From assembly GCA_910576845.1 (NCBI GenBank), contig CAJTJA010000003.1:39943-57812 (forward strand): 17,870 nucleotides of DNA, written 5' to 3'. Source of the stretch: an uncultured Oscillibacter sp. GTDB taxonomy: Bacteria > Bacillota > Clostridia > Oscillospirales > Oscillospiraceae. Positions within the stretch are counted from its first letter, which is position 1. Each line of letters begins with the position of its first letter. The notes beneath the pieces are model-generated. The model was given only the letters and a program-made list of their open reading frames with translations, did not search any database and was not told the origin of the DNA. The position numbers were made by a program, and so were the translations under genes. Shown one piece after another: positions 1 to 6,973 of this stretch.

Positions 1-1904
1 AGCGGGCAGATTTGTTTGTAGCCTCCACCGACGCCTATGGGTCCCCGGAAGAATTGATGCGCCATATTCCCATCGACAGTCAGACCATGGCGGTGGAGGT
101 ATCCTTCCGCTGGCAGGACCTGCGCAAGCTCAAGGAGCTTCCCGGCGGAAGCAACGTCCTGTTTGTCAACATGACTCAGACCATGGCCCGGGAAGCCATC
201 GCCCAGCTGGAGCAGTTCGGAATTACCCAGGTTCACTGGATCCCTTTCTATCCCGGTGCGCCGGAGGCCCCGGATGTCCATATTGCCGTTACCCCCGATG
301 AGCGCCGCTATGTTCCGCCGGGGATAAAGACGGTTATTGATCTGGGACAGCGTGTCTGCACCTCTGGCATGATGATTGAGATCGCTCTCCGGCTGGGGCT
401 GGAACCGGTGCTGGAAGGCCCTGCCTTCCAACGGTACGCCCAGGAGGTAGCCACCAACAATTACAGTTTCGACCGCATGTTCGCCCGGTCTATCCGTCTG
501 GAGAGCCAGTTCCACATTTTAATGGAGAGTCTGGAAGACGGTGTGGTTGGTGTCAATGAGAAGGGGGAAGTTTTTGCGTGCAGCCGGCATGCCGAGGAGA
601 TGACCTGTGTCAGCGCTTCCCTGGTCCGGGGGCGGCGGTGTGAGGATGTTTTTCCCTTCATCCCCTTTGTTCAATGCCTGCAAAGCCGCCGGACTCTGCC
701 GGCCAAGGCGGTGAATGTCAATGGCGTGAACCTCAGCGTGGAGGTAGTTCCGGTCATCCGGCAGAACGCCTGTATTGGAGCCTTTGCCCTGCTTCAAAGG
801 TTCAACGATGTGGAGGCCCGGCAGAACGACCTGAGGAGCCAGTTCTTCCACAAGGGCCATTATGCGAAATACAGCTTTGCCGATGTGATTGGGCAGTCGG
901 AAGCGATCTGCAAAACCAAAGAGACTTTGAGCCGCATGGCCCGCAGTGAGAGCCCTGTTTTGCTGATCGGTGAGACAGGCACCGGCAAGGAGCTGTTTGC
1001 CCACGCTGTTCATCAGGCGTCTTTTCGGGCGTCCGGACCCTTTGTCCCAATGAATGTGGCCGCGTTTCCGGAAAACCTTCTGGAGAGCGAACTTTTCGGC
1101 TATGAGGAGGGGGCCTTCACCGGGGCAAAGAAAGGCGGCCGGCCTGGCCTTTTTGAGCTGGCCCACAAGGGCACTTTGTTTTTGGATGAGGTAGAGGGCA
1201 TGAGCCCCGCTCTGCAAATCAAGCTTCTCCGGGCTCTTCAGGAACGGGAGGTTATGCGGGTGGGCGGCAACCGGATCATTCATGTGGATGTTCGTATTGT
1301 AGCCGCCACAAACGAGGCCCTGGAGCAAAAGGTCCGGGAAGGCAGCTTCCGCCGGGACCTCTACTACCGGCTCAGCACCCTTCCTGTTCTTATTCCGCCT
1401 CTGACAAAGAGGGGGGACGACATATTTCTGCTGGCAGATCACTTCCGGCGGGAGCTGGGCGGCTCCTTTCACCTAACAGAACCGGTCAAGGCGTTTTTCC
1501 GCCGCCATACCTGGCCGGGAAATATACGGGAGCTGCGAAATACGGTGGAGTATTTCATCTATACCGGCCACGAGGAGATTACTCTGGAAGATATACCCCC
1601 CACGCTTTTCCTCGCTGAGGGAAGCGACTTCCATTTCTCTGCTCCGCCAGCCTCAGAGGAAGCGGATTCTTCCGATCCATTCCGCTTTATTCTCTCCCAG
1701 CTTTACACAGCCTCAGAGGCCGGAACCTCCATAGGGCGGGAAACACTGCTGAAAAAGGCCCGGGAGGCATATATCCCCCTCTCTCAGAAAGAGGTCCGGG
1801 ATATTTTGGCGGACATGGCCTCCCGAGGGTTGGTTCGAGTCAGCCGGGGCCGGGGCGGCAGCCGGCTGACCCCGAAGGGGAGGGCACTCTTAGAAAATGG
1901 TTAA
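1..1904 (+). CDS. Sigma-54-dependent enhancer-binding transcriptional activator (5' partial)
   Basis: The reading frame is open to the window edge (first full codon at 3), so the N-terminus is missing. Residue numbers here count from the codon at 12. Residues 1-135 resemble the PrpR-type N-terminal sensory domain, 165-275 a PAS domain, and 295-535 the AAA+ domain. That domain has Walker A GETGTGKE (320-327), the sigma-54 contact loop GAFTGA (367-372), Walker B with Asp-Glu at 392-393, and the FRRDLYYRL arginine-finger region. The family uses ATP hydrolysis to remodel RNA polymerase carrying sigma-54. The C-terminus is unusual: instead of a Fis-type helix-turn-helix it ends in a roughly 75-residue segment that looks like a winged helix (ends LTPKGRALLENG). 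Its stop codon lies inside an inverted repeat and it is followed by a sigma-54 promoter, so it almost certainly controls the operon at 2167-5357. The signal it senses is unknown. Confidence 0.93.
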   Translation, partial: RADLFVASTDAYGSPEELMRHIPIDSQTMAVEVSFRWQDLRKLKELPGGSNVLFVNMTQTMAREAIAQLEQFGITQVHWIPFYPGAPEAPDVHIAVTPDERRYVPPGIKTVIDLGQRVCTSGMMIEIALRLGLEPVLEGPAFQRYAQEVATNNYSFDRMFARSIRLESQFHILMESLEDGVVGVNEKGEVFACSRHAEEMTCVSASLVRGRRCEDVFPFIPFVQCLQSRRTLPAKAVNVNGVNLSVEVVPVIRQNACIGAFALLQRFNDVEARQNDLRSQFFHKGHYAKYSFADVIGQSEAICKTKETLSRMARSESPVLLIGETGTGKELFAHAVHQASFRASGPFVPMNVAAFPENLLESELFGYEEGAFTGAKKGGRPGLFELAHKGTLFLDEVEGMSPALQIKLLRALQEREVMRVGGNRIIHVDVRIVAATNEALEQKVREGSFRRDLYYRLSTLPVLIPPLTKRGDDIFLLADHFRRELGGSFHLTEPVKAFFRRHTWPGNIRELRNTVEYFIYTGHEEITLEDIPPTLFLAEGSDFHFSAPPASEEADSSDPFRFILSQLYTASEAGTSIGRETLLKKAREAYIPLSQKEVRDILADMASRGLVRVSRGRGGSRLTPKGRALLENG

Positions 1905-1942
1905 ACAAAAGAATTATTTGACTGTTTAAAATTGTTTAACCA
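1898..1942. promoter_or_regulatory. Probable upstream activating sequence for the sigma-54 activator
   Basis: A perfect 11-bp inverted repeat, TGGTTAAACAA (1898-1908) and TTGTTTAACCA (1932-1942), with a third TGTTTAA half-site at 1923-1929 between the arms. The left arm contains the activator's stop codon (1902-1904). The centre is about 190 bp upstream of the -12 element at 2108-2109, a normal distance for sigma-54 enhancers. The symmetry is seen directly; binding by the activator is inferred. Confidence 0.65.
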
Positions 1943-1990
1943 ATAAATTGATTGCGGTAGTGCTGCAGTCGTTGTCTCTGCCGCAAGAAT

Positions 1991-2038
1991 CCCCGGAACC
2001 AGCATTGGTATTTGGCCAAAACTGGACCGGGGGTTTTT
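1991..2038 (+). terminator. Rho-independent terminator of the activator gene
   Basis: CCCCGG (1991-1996) and CCAG (1999-2002) pair with CTGG (2022-2025) and CCGGGG (2027-2032), with a small internal mismatch, followed by TTTTT (2034-2038). It lies between the activator and the sigma-54 promoter, so the downstream operon is transcribed separately. Confidence 0.7.
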
Positions 2039-2094
2039 GTATACCTCTCCAATTTTAAGGAAAATTTGAAGGAAACCAAACAGTACCTCTAAAA

Positions 2095-2110
2095 TGGCAT
2101 ATTTTTTGCT
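2095..2110 (+). promoter_or_regulatory. Sigma-54 (-24/-12) promoter
   Basis: TGGCATATTTTTTGCT matches the family consensus TGGCACG-N4-TTGCW with the exact 12-base spacing between GG (2096) and GC (2108). The only departures are in the CACG part. The predicted start is near 2121, giving a leader of about 46 nt to the ATG at 2167. It sits directly behind a sigma-54 activator gene, which strongly supports it. Confidence 0.88.
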
Positions 2111-2166
2111 TTAATAATCTGCCAAACGCCGCCGGCATACGGTTGTTTCAGAAAGGAAGCGAGACC

Positions 2167-3336
2167 ATGCGCTATGATTTCGACCAGGTGATAGACCGCA
2201 GCAAAAACCTCTCTGCTAAATACGACGAACGGACCAAGAAGTTTGGGACGGACAATGTGATCCCCCTGTGGATCGCGGACATGGACTTTAAGACCGCACA
2301 GCCCATTATTGACGCTTTGAAAGCTCGGGCTGAAGAGGGCCTCTGGGGCTATACTGCCCGGCCCGACAGCTACTTCGAGGCCATTCGGGACTGGCAGAGC
2401 CGCCGGAACGGCTGGGCCCCGGACACCTCCCTTATGAGTTTCTGCCTGGGCGTGGTCCAGACGCTCAGTGCTATGGTGCAGCTTTATACTCCCCAGGGCG
2501 GCAGCGTCCTGATTCAGACCCCGGTATACGGTGAGTTTTACGATATGGCCGAGTTTGCCGGACGGACTGTCATAGAAAACCGGATGACAGAGCAAAACGG
2601 AAAATGGACAGTAGACTGGGTGGATTTTGAAGAGAAGCTCCATTCTGCGGATCTGTTCCTGCTGTGCAGCCCGCACAATCCTCTTGGCATCGTCTGGAGC
2701 GAGGAAGAACTCCGCCGGATGATGGAGCTGTGCCTGAAGCACCGCGTCCTGGTGGTCAGCGACGAAATTCACTCCGACTTAGTTTTTCATGGGAAGAAGC
2801 ATATTCCCGCCGCTTCTTTGTCCCCGGAAATCGCCGCCAATGTGGTTACCGGCATCTCAGGCACCAAGACATTTAACCTGGCGGGACTACAGGCCAGCAC
2901 CGTGGTGTTCCCAAACCGGTACATGAAGGAGAACTTTGACCGCTTCTGGACGAATATGGATATTCACCGCAACAACGCCTTTTCCGTCACCGCTATGGAG
3001 ACAGCGTTCCGAGAGGGGGAGGAATGGCTGGAGCAGCTGCTGTCCTATCTCGGCGAAAACTTTGATTTTGTAGTGGATTACTGTGAAAAGCATATTCCGA
3101 AAATTAAGACATACGCCCCGGATGCCACTTATCTCATGTGGCTGGACTGTCGGGCGCTGGGCTTGAGCAACCAAGAACTTCATGACTTCATGATTGAAAA
3201 AGCCGGATTGGGCCTGAATGACGGCTGTGCTTTCGGCCGAAGCTTGAGCGGGTTCATGCGGCTGAACGCCGCCTGCCCCCGGAGTGTGCTGGAGAAGGCG
3301 CTCCGTCAGCTGGAAGACGCTGTCAACAGTCTTTAA
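2167..3336 (+). CDS. MalY/PatB-family PLP-dependent C-S lyase (cystathionine beta-lyase type)
   Basis: A 389-residue fold-type I PLP enzyme. Members cleave the C-S bond of cystathionine or cysteine conjugates to give a thiol, ammonia and pyruvate through an enamine intermediate; some are annotated as aminotransferases. Visible motifs are the N-terminal WIADMDF, SPHNPLG, the PLP-ring aspartate in SDEIHSD (Asp199), the Schiff-base lysine in GTKTFNLAG (Lys234, matching Lys233 of MalY), and FMRLNAACPR with the carboxylate-binding Arg365. The ATG at 2167 is chosen because AAAGGAAG lies 7 bases upstream; a TTG 24 bases earlier has no ribosome binding site. It is the first gene after the sigma-54 promoter. 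The following transporter, RidA and redox protein fit import and beta-elimination of an amino acid. Cysteine or cystathionine is a good guess, but substrate specificity cannot be read from the sequence. Confidence 0.9.
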   Translation: MRYDFDQVIDRSKNLSAKYDERTKKFGTDNVIPLWIADMDFKTAQPIIDALKARAEEGLWGYTARPDSYFEAIRDWQSRRNGWAPDTSLMSFCLGVVQTLSAMVQLYTPQGGSVLIQTPVYGEFYDMAEFAGRTVIENRMTEQNGKWTVDWVDFEEKLHSADLFLLCSPHNPLGIVWSEEELRRMMELCLKHRVLVVSDEIHSDLVFHGKKHIPAASLSPEIAANVVTGISGTKTFNLAGLQASTVVFPNRYMKENFDRFWTNMDIHRNNAFSVTAMETAFREGEEWLEQLLSYLGENFDFVVDYCEKHIPKIKTYAPDATYLMWLDCRALGLSNQELHDFMIEKAGLGLNDGCAFGRSLSGFMRLNAACPRSVLEKALRQLEDAVNSL

Positions 3337-3403
3337 CCCCTCTGAATGATCCCCGCCGCCGGAGATAAAAAACACAAAAGAAACGAGAAATGGAGATGTT
3401 ATC

Positions 3404-4663
3404 ATGGCTATGCAAACTGGAAAGCAAACTCTATGGCAGCAGTATAAGACCCCCATCCTCCTTCTTGGCGGTATCGCCATCGGTTCTCTCATTGGCGTAA
3501 TTTCCCCCGAACTGGGTCAAACCCTGAAGCCTATCGGCGATATCTTTCTGAACCTGCTGTTTACCATCGTTGTCCCTCTGGTATTTGTATCGATTACCTG
3601 CGCCGTGGGCAGCATGGCCAATATGAACCGCCTGGGGAAAATTTTAGGCGGAACCGTTGCGGTCTTCCTGGGCACAGGCGCTGTTGCCGCCGCCTGCGTT
3701 CTCATCTGGGTCAATATGTTCAGCCCCTCCGCCGGGACGAACATCCAGCTCTCCGCCGCCGAGGTGGGAGAGGCGCAGACCGCCGCTCAGATGATTGTGG
3801 GTTCTCTGACGGTGAGCGATTTCCCAGAGCTGTGGAGCAAATCCCACATGCTGCCGCTGATTATCTTTGCCATCATCACCGGCTTCTGCGTGGCCTCCTG
3901 CGGCGGGGACAGCAGCCCCGTTGGAAAGCTGCTGTCCAACCTCAATGACATTATCATGAAATTTGTGGGTGTCATCATGACCATCGCTCCTCTGGGCCTG
4001 GGCGCATATTTTGCCAATCTCATCGGAGAGTTTGGCCCTCAGCTTCTCAGCGACTATGGCCGCTCCATGGTGGTTTACTATCCTCTTTGCCTGCTGTACG
4101 TGGTTATCTTCTTCCCTCTGTATGCCGTATTTGCCGGGGGAAAAGCCGGTCTTAACCGGATGCTGAAATACATCTTCACACCTGCTGTCACAGCCTTCGC
4201 CACCCAGAGCTCTGCGGCCACTCTTCCCGTAAACAAGGAAGCCTGTGATAACATCGGCGTTCCCAAAGACGTCAGCGACCTGGTGCTGCCTATGGGCTGT
4301 ACTATGCATATGGACGGTTCCGTCCTCAGTTCCATTGTGAAGATTGCCTTCCTGTTCGGCGTGTTCAACATGCCCTTCGCCAGCGTGGGCACCTACGCCA
4401 TGGCAATTGCTGTGGCCATCCTCAGCGCCTTCGTCCTCTCCGGCGCCCCTGGCGGCGGACTGGTGGGAGAGATGCTCATTGTCAGCATGTTCGGCTTCCC
4501 CGCTGAGGCATTCCCTTTGATCGCCACCCTGGGCTTCCTCTTTGACCCTGCCGCCACCTGCCTCAACGCCGCTGGGGACACTATCGCCTCTATGATGGTC
4601 ACCCGGCTGGTGGAGGGTAAGGATTGGCTGGAAAAGAAGCTGGCCTCCGGAGTGCTGAGATAA
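3404..4663 (+). CDS. DAACS-family amino acid:cation symporter, probably for a neutral amino acid
   Basis: A 419-residue multi-pass membrane protein of the glutamate/dicarboxylate symporter (GltP/SstT) superfamily. Diagnostic motifs are the serine-rich re-entrant hairpin QSSAATLP, the TM7 motif MGCTMHMDGS (297-306), hairpin 2 GAPGGGLVGEM, and the TM8 motif DPAATCLNAAGD (381-392). Compared with archaeal GltPh, the aspartates equivalent to Asp394 and Asp405 and the Asn401 equivalent are kept (Asp381, Asp392, Asn388). Arg397, which holds the side-chain carboxylate of Asp/Glu, is Ala384, and the usual Asn of NMDG is His302. Neutral-amino-acid members such as the ASCTs also lack that arginine, so serine, threonine, alanine or cysteine is more likely than glutamate. 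A GGAG motif lies before the ATG. It follows the lyase by 67 bases and precedes ridA by 27, in one operon. Confidence 0.92.
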   Translation: MAMQTGKQTLWQQYKTPILLLGGIAIGSLIGVISPELGQTLKPIGDIFLNLLFTIVVPLVFVSITCAVGSMANMNRLGKILGGTVAVFLGTGAVAAACVLIWVNMFSPSAGTNIQLSAAEVGEAQTAAQMIVGSLTVSDFPELWSKSHMLPLIIFAIITGFCVASCGGDSSPVGKLLSNLNDIIMKFVGVIMTIAPLGLGAYFANLIGEFGPQLLSDYGRSMVVYYPLCLLYVVIFFPLYAVFAGGKAGLNRMLKYIFTPAVTAFATQSSAATLPVNKEACDNIGVPKDVSDLVLPMGCTMHMDGSVLSSIVKIAFLFGVFNMPFASVGTYAMAIAVAILSAFVLSGAPGGGLVGEMLIVSMFGFPAEAFPLIATLGFLFDPAATCLNAAGDTIASMMVTRLVEGKDWLEKKLASGVLR

Positions 4664-4690
4664 ACATTTATAGATAAGGAGCTTATCACG

Positions 4691-5059
4691 ATGAACGTAC
4701 TGGAAACCAAGAACGCCCCCGGCGCCATCGGCCCCTATTCCCAAGGTTATGAGGTGAACGGCCTTGTCTTCACCTCCGGCCAGATTCCCGTGGACCCCGC
4801 CAGCGGTGAGGTTCCCTTCGGTATCACCGCCCAGACAAAGCAGAGCTGCGAAAACGTGGGGGCCATCCTTGCGGCTGCCGGAACCGGCTTTGACCGGGTC
4901 TTCAAGACAACGTGCTTCTTGTCAGACATGAGTGATTTTGCCGCGTTTAACGAGGTTTACGCCCAATATTTTACCTCGAAGCCCGCCCGGTCCTGCGTAG
5001 CGGTGAGGGCACTGCCGAAAGGGGTCTTATGCGAGATCGAGGCCGCCGCGGTCAAGTAA
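4691..5059 (+). CDS. ridA: RidA family enamine/imine deaminase
   Basis: 122 residues, full length for the YjgF/YER057c/UK114 family, which hydrolyses reactive 2-aminoacrylate and related enamines/imines to keto acids and ammonia in the cytosol as a trimer. Key residues are present: GPYSQG with Tyr16, the substrate-carboxylate arginine in PARSC (Arg100, equivalent to Arg105 of RidA) and the catalytic-site glutamate in CEIEAAAV (Glu115, equivalent to Glu120). AAGGAG at 4676-4681 gives a 9-base spacing to the ATG. Its place behind a PLP C-S lyase fits exactly, since beta-elimination by such enzymes releases aminoacrylate. A paralogue acting on another amino acid (TdcF-like) remains possible. Confidence 0.95.
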   Translation: MNVLETKNAPGAIGPYSQGYEVNGLVFTSGQIPVDPASGEVPFGITAQTKQSCENVGAILAAAGTGFDRVFKTTCFLSDMSDFAAFNEVYAQYFTSKPARSCVAVRALPKGVLCEIEAAAVK

Positions 5060-5105
5060 ATTGGAACGAATCAAATGATGATCTATTTTGAAAAGGAGAA
5101 TTGTT

Positions 5106-5357
5106 ATGAAAGTTACTGTAATTGGAAGCCACCTGTGCCCGGATACTCTGTACGCCCTGAATCGCCTCAGTGAGGCAAAGGCGGAGATTGAGTTCAAAAA
5201 TCTTTCTGCCAGCCTTCCGGACTTAAAGACATACCTGACTCTGCGGCAGGAAAGCCCCGCTTATGCCGATATCCGGGAAAATGGCGGTATTGGGATTCCC
5301 TGCTTTGTTCTGGAGGACGGAACCGCTATGCGGGATTTGGATGCGGTTTTGAAATAA
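5106..5357 (+). CDS. Small glutaredoxin-like thioredoxin-fold protein
   Basis: 83 residues with a thioredoxin/glutaredoxin pattern: a beta strand MKVTVIG, the active-site-like CPDT (Cys11), a helix, and the cis-proline motif GIGIPCF (Pro65, followed by Cys66), then the LEDG turn. It resembles the glutaredoxin-related family of COG4545. There is only one cysteine at the active site, so it would be monothiol unless Cys66 acts as a partner. The ATG at 5106 has AAAAGGAG just upstream; an earlier in-frame TTG at 5088 lacks a site. It is the last gene of the sigma-54 operon. A role in handling a thiol or persulfide made by the lyase is plausible but inferred. Confidence 0.72.
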   Translation: MKVTVIGSHLCPDTLYALNRLSEAKAEIEFKNLSASLPDLKTYLTLRQESPAYADIRENGGIGIPCFVLEDGTAMRDLDAVLK

Positions 5358-5390
5358 TTAGTCAGGTTTCGATTTATAAATCATCTGTTA

Positions 5391-5423
5391 AAGCCGCGGA
5401 AATTCCATGAATTTCCGCGGCTT
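5391..5423 (+). terminator. Terminator hairpin at the end of the sigma-54 operon
   Basis: A perfect 14-bp stem, AAGCCGCGGAAATT (5391-5404) with AATTTCCGCGGCTT (5410-5423), and a 5-base loop. The following plus-strand bases (CCTTG) are only weakly T-rich, so termination efficiency is uncertain. Confidence 0.65.
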
Positions 5424-5434
5424 CCTTGTAAAAA

Positions 5435-5456
5435 GCGGCAGCATATATGCTGCCGC
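5435..5456 (-). terminator. Minus-strand terminator facing padR
   Basis: A 22-bp perfect palindrome with arms GCGGCAGCATA/TATGCTGCCGC. Read on the minus strand it is followed by TTTTT (complement of 5430-5434), so it would end transcription from padR, about 290 bases after the padR stop. Together with the hairpin at 5391-5423 it separates two convergent units. Confidence 0.6.
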
Positions 5457-5747
5457 ATCCTCCCAAATGCAGAGCAGCCAGTTCCGTTTTCCCGCTCTTC
5501 TCCGAATTCCGGCTGTTCCGCTTCTAAGTAAAATGATTCACTGCCCGAGGACGTTTAGATTGCCGGCTGTATGAGCGCGGCCGTCTTATAGGCAGCCCTT
5601 GAAGGCGGCGGCAAGCGTCTTGCACGCTGCCTCCAGCATTTCCTGCCGGAAGCGTCCTGCCAATTCCCTGTACTGGATCAAGAGCGGAGGCCGGTCTGCT
5701 CCGCCGTAGGTCAAACGCCGTCTCTCATGGGAGAAGCGGCGCTGCGG
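5457..5747. other. Intergenic stretch with a possible 42-codon minus-strand ORF
   Basis: There is no confident gene here. On the minus strand, 5714-5586 is an open frame of 42 codons (TTG first codon, TAA stop) with a protein-like composition: it contains IQYRELAGRF and MLEAACKTLAAAF. It is in the same frame as padR, directly after the padR stop codon, with no clear ribosome binding site. It may be a small protein, a relic, or chance. The stretch 5457-5580 shows nothing I can name. Confidence 0.3.
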
Positions 5748-6119
5748 TTATGCTTCGCCGCTCTGCTCTCCCTCCCTTAGCAGCAGCGCGACGCCGTTCG
5801 TAATCCGGTAGTAAACAGTCAACAGCTCCGCTAAATATTTCACCCCTGCCTCGGTGATCTGATAGTACTGCCGCCGCCGTCCGTCCGGGGCGGTTTTCTT
5901 GTATGCCTCCAGAATATAGCCGCTTTCAATCAGCCGGTAGAACAGCATATAGGGAGACACCAGGCTCAGCGTGTTTCCGGATTTCTGCTGGATGCTCTGG
6001 GTAATCTGGGAGGCGTGCATATCTTCCCGGCTCAGCAGAGTCAGGACCAGCATCTCCGTGACCGCTCGTTTCAGATTGTCCTCCATACCCCGCCCGGGAT
6101 CGTTTTTCAACGCAGACAT
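5748..6119 (-). CDS. PadR family transcriptional regulator
   Basis: 123 residues with the PadR winged helix. Helix 1 is MEDNLKRAVTEMLVLTLLS, followed by HASQITQSIQQKSG, the recognition segment SPYMLFYRLIESGYI and the wing GRRRQYYQITEAG, then a C-terminal dimerisation helix. PadR proteins repress a linked gene set and are released by phenolics, drugs or membrane stress. AAAGGGGG (6126-6133) lies before the ATG. It is divergent from the two unknown genes at 6344-7555, with promoters in the shared interval, so those genes are its likely targets. Confidence 0.9.
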   Translation of the reverse strand: MSALKNDPGRGMEDNLKRAVTEMLVLTLLSREDMHASQITQSIQQKSGNTLSLVSPYMLFYRLIESGYILEAYKKTAPDGRRRQYYQITEAGVKYLAELLTVYYRITNGVALLLREGEQSGEA

Positions 6120-6165
6120 TGCGTTCCCCCTTTACAAACATGACCGGCCGCAGGCCGCCATAGAA

Positions 6166-6195
6166 ATGATACAATATTCGCCGGCTGTCCGTCAA
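6166..6195 (-). promoter_or_regulatory. Sigma-A promoter of padR
   Basis: On the minus strand TTGACG (6195-6190) is separated by 18 bases from TATCAT (6171-6166). The start would fall about 40 bases before the padR ATG. Confidence 0.6.
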
Positions 6196-6249
6196 TACGC
6201 TGTACTGGAAGTTTTTCAATGCAAATTTATCTTTCTTTGAGAGAAAATA

Positions 6250-6278
6250 TTGACAAAAACGGCCGCCGGTGATATCTT
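6250..6278 (+). promoter_or_regulatory. Sigma-A promoter for the unknown gene pair
   Basis: A consensus -35 TTGACA (6250-6255), a 17-base spacer and TATCTT (6273-6278). The start is expected near 6285, about 60 bases before the ATG at 6344. It is back-to-back with the padR promoter. Confidence 0.6.
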
Positions 6279-6343
6279 TCCATTTAGGGCGGGCCTGCGA
6301 TTTTTCTGTGACCAGCCTGAATCAGTGTCAGGAGGATATGCCT

Positions 6344-6946
6344 ATGAGCATTCCAAACAGTTTTTTGTTCCATATTTCTCTATATTCCGGGTATTCTGGA
6401 AGACAAAAGCAGCAGGCGGCGCAAAAGACCGGACAGGAGTCGGTTTTTGACAAATATCTGGATGTGGACCGCCAGCGGCAGAAGATGCGGGAATTGCCGC
6501 CGGGCCGGATGCTGGACTCCGTGTATATGCAGTTCAAGGACGATTACCGGGCCTGGAAAGCGCAGCGCCCGGAGGCGGTTCTTCCAGACTCCCAGGGCTG
6601 GACCGAGGAAAACCTGGCGTTTCTGCGGGAGCGTTACGCCGGGGACCTGTCCTCTTTTGAGATTTACGACGCGCTGGATACCATGAAAGAGCTGGGCATC
6701 CTCAGCGAAAAGGGGCTGCGCTGCGCCGAGGGCACTACGATGATCCGGCTGGATAAGAAAGGCGGAGTCTTTCAGACCTCTGTGGACCCGGATTCCAAAG
6801 CCGCATGGCTCCACGGCTTCGACGAGGCCCCCATGGTGGGGTTCCGCAGTTTGGACGACATCCTCTCCTGGGCAAAGGATTTCCGGGAGGACGATTGGCC
6901 GGACTTTATCACCGGAGCCGAGGCTGTGGCACGGGGCTGGATTTAA
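6344..6946 (+). CDS. Protein of unknown function, first of a PadR-linked pair
   Basis: 200 residues, not recognised. The chosen ATG at 6344 is 8 bases after AGGAGG (6330-6335); an ATG at 6338 in the same frame is too close to it. After a variable N-terminus rich in Ser, Phe and Gln comes a charged helical part (FDKYLDVDRQRQKMRELPPG), then EIYDALDTMKELGILSEKG and a C-terminal half rich in Asp, Trp and Gly ending AEAVARGWI. There is no signal peptide or membrane segment, so it is probably cytosolic. The phrase MKELGILS resembles MHELNAMGVIS in the next gene, hinting at a shared module. It is transcribed away from padR and ends 27 bases before the next ATG. Confidence 0.8.
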   Translation: MSIPNSFLFHISLYSGYSGRQKQQAAQKTGQESVFDKYLDVDRQRQKMRELPPGRMLDSVYMQFKDDYRAWKAQRPEAVLPDSQGWTEENLAFLRERYAGDLSSFEIYDALDTMKELGILSEKGLRCAEGTTMIRLDKKGGVFQTSVDPDSKAAWLHGFDEAPMVGFRSLDDILSWAKDFREDDWPDFITGAEAVARGWI

Positions 6947-6973
6947 ATACATACTTGTAAAGGAGAACGCAGC

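Noticed and set aside
519..1472. Long minus-strand open frame opposite the sigma-54 activator
   Set aside because: It lies entirely antisense to conserved AAA+ sequence, has no family resemblance, and is explained by GC-rich codon use.
3644..4744. 366-codon minus-strand open frame opposite the symporter and ridA start
   Set aside because: Its composition is His- and Gly-rich nonsense; the plus strand encodes clear DAACS motifs.
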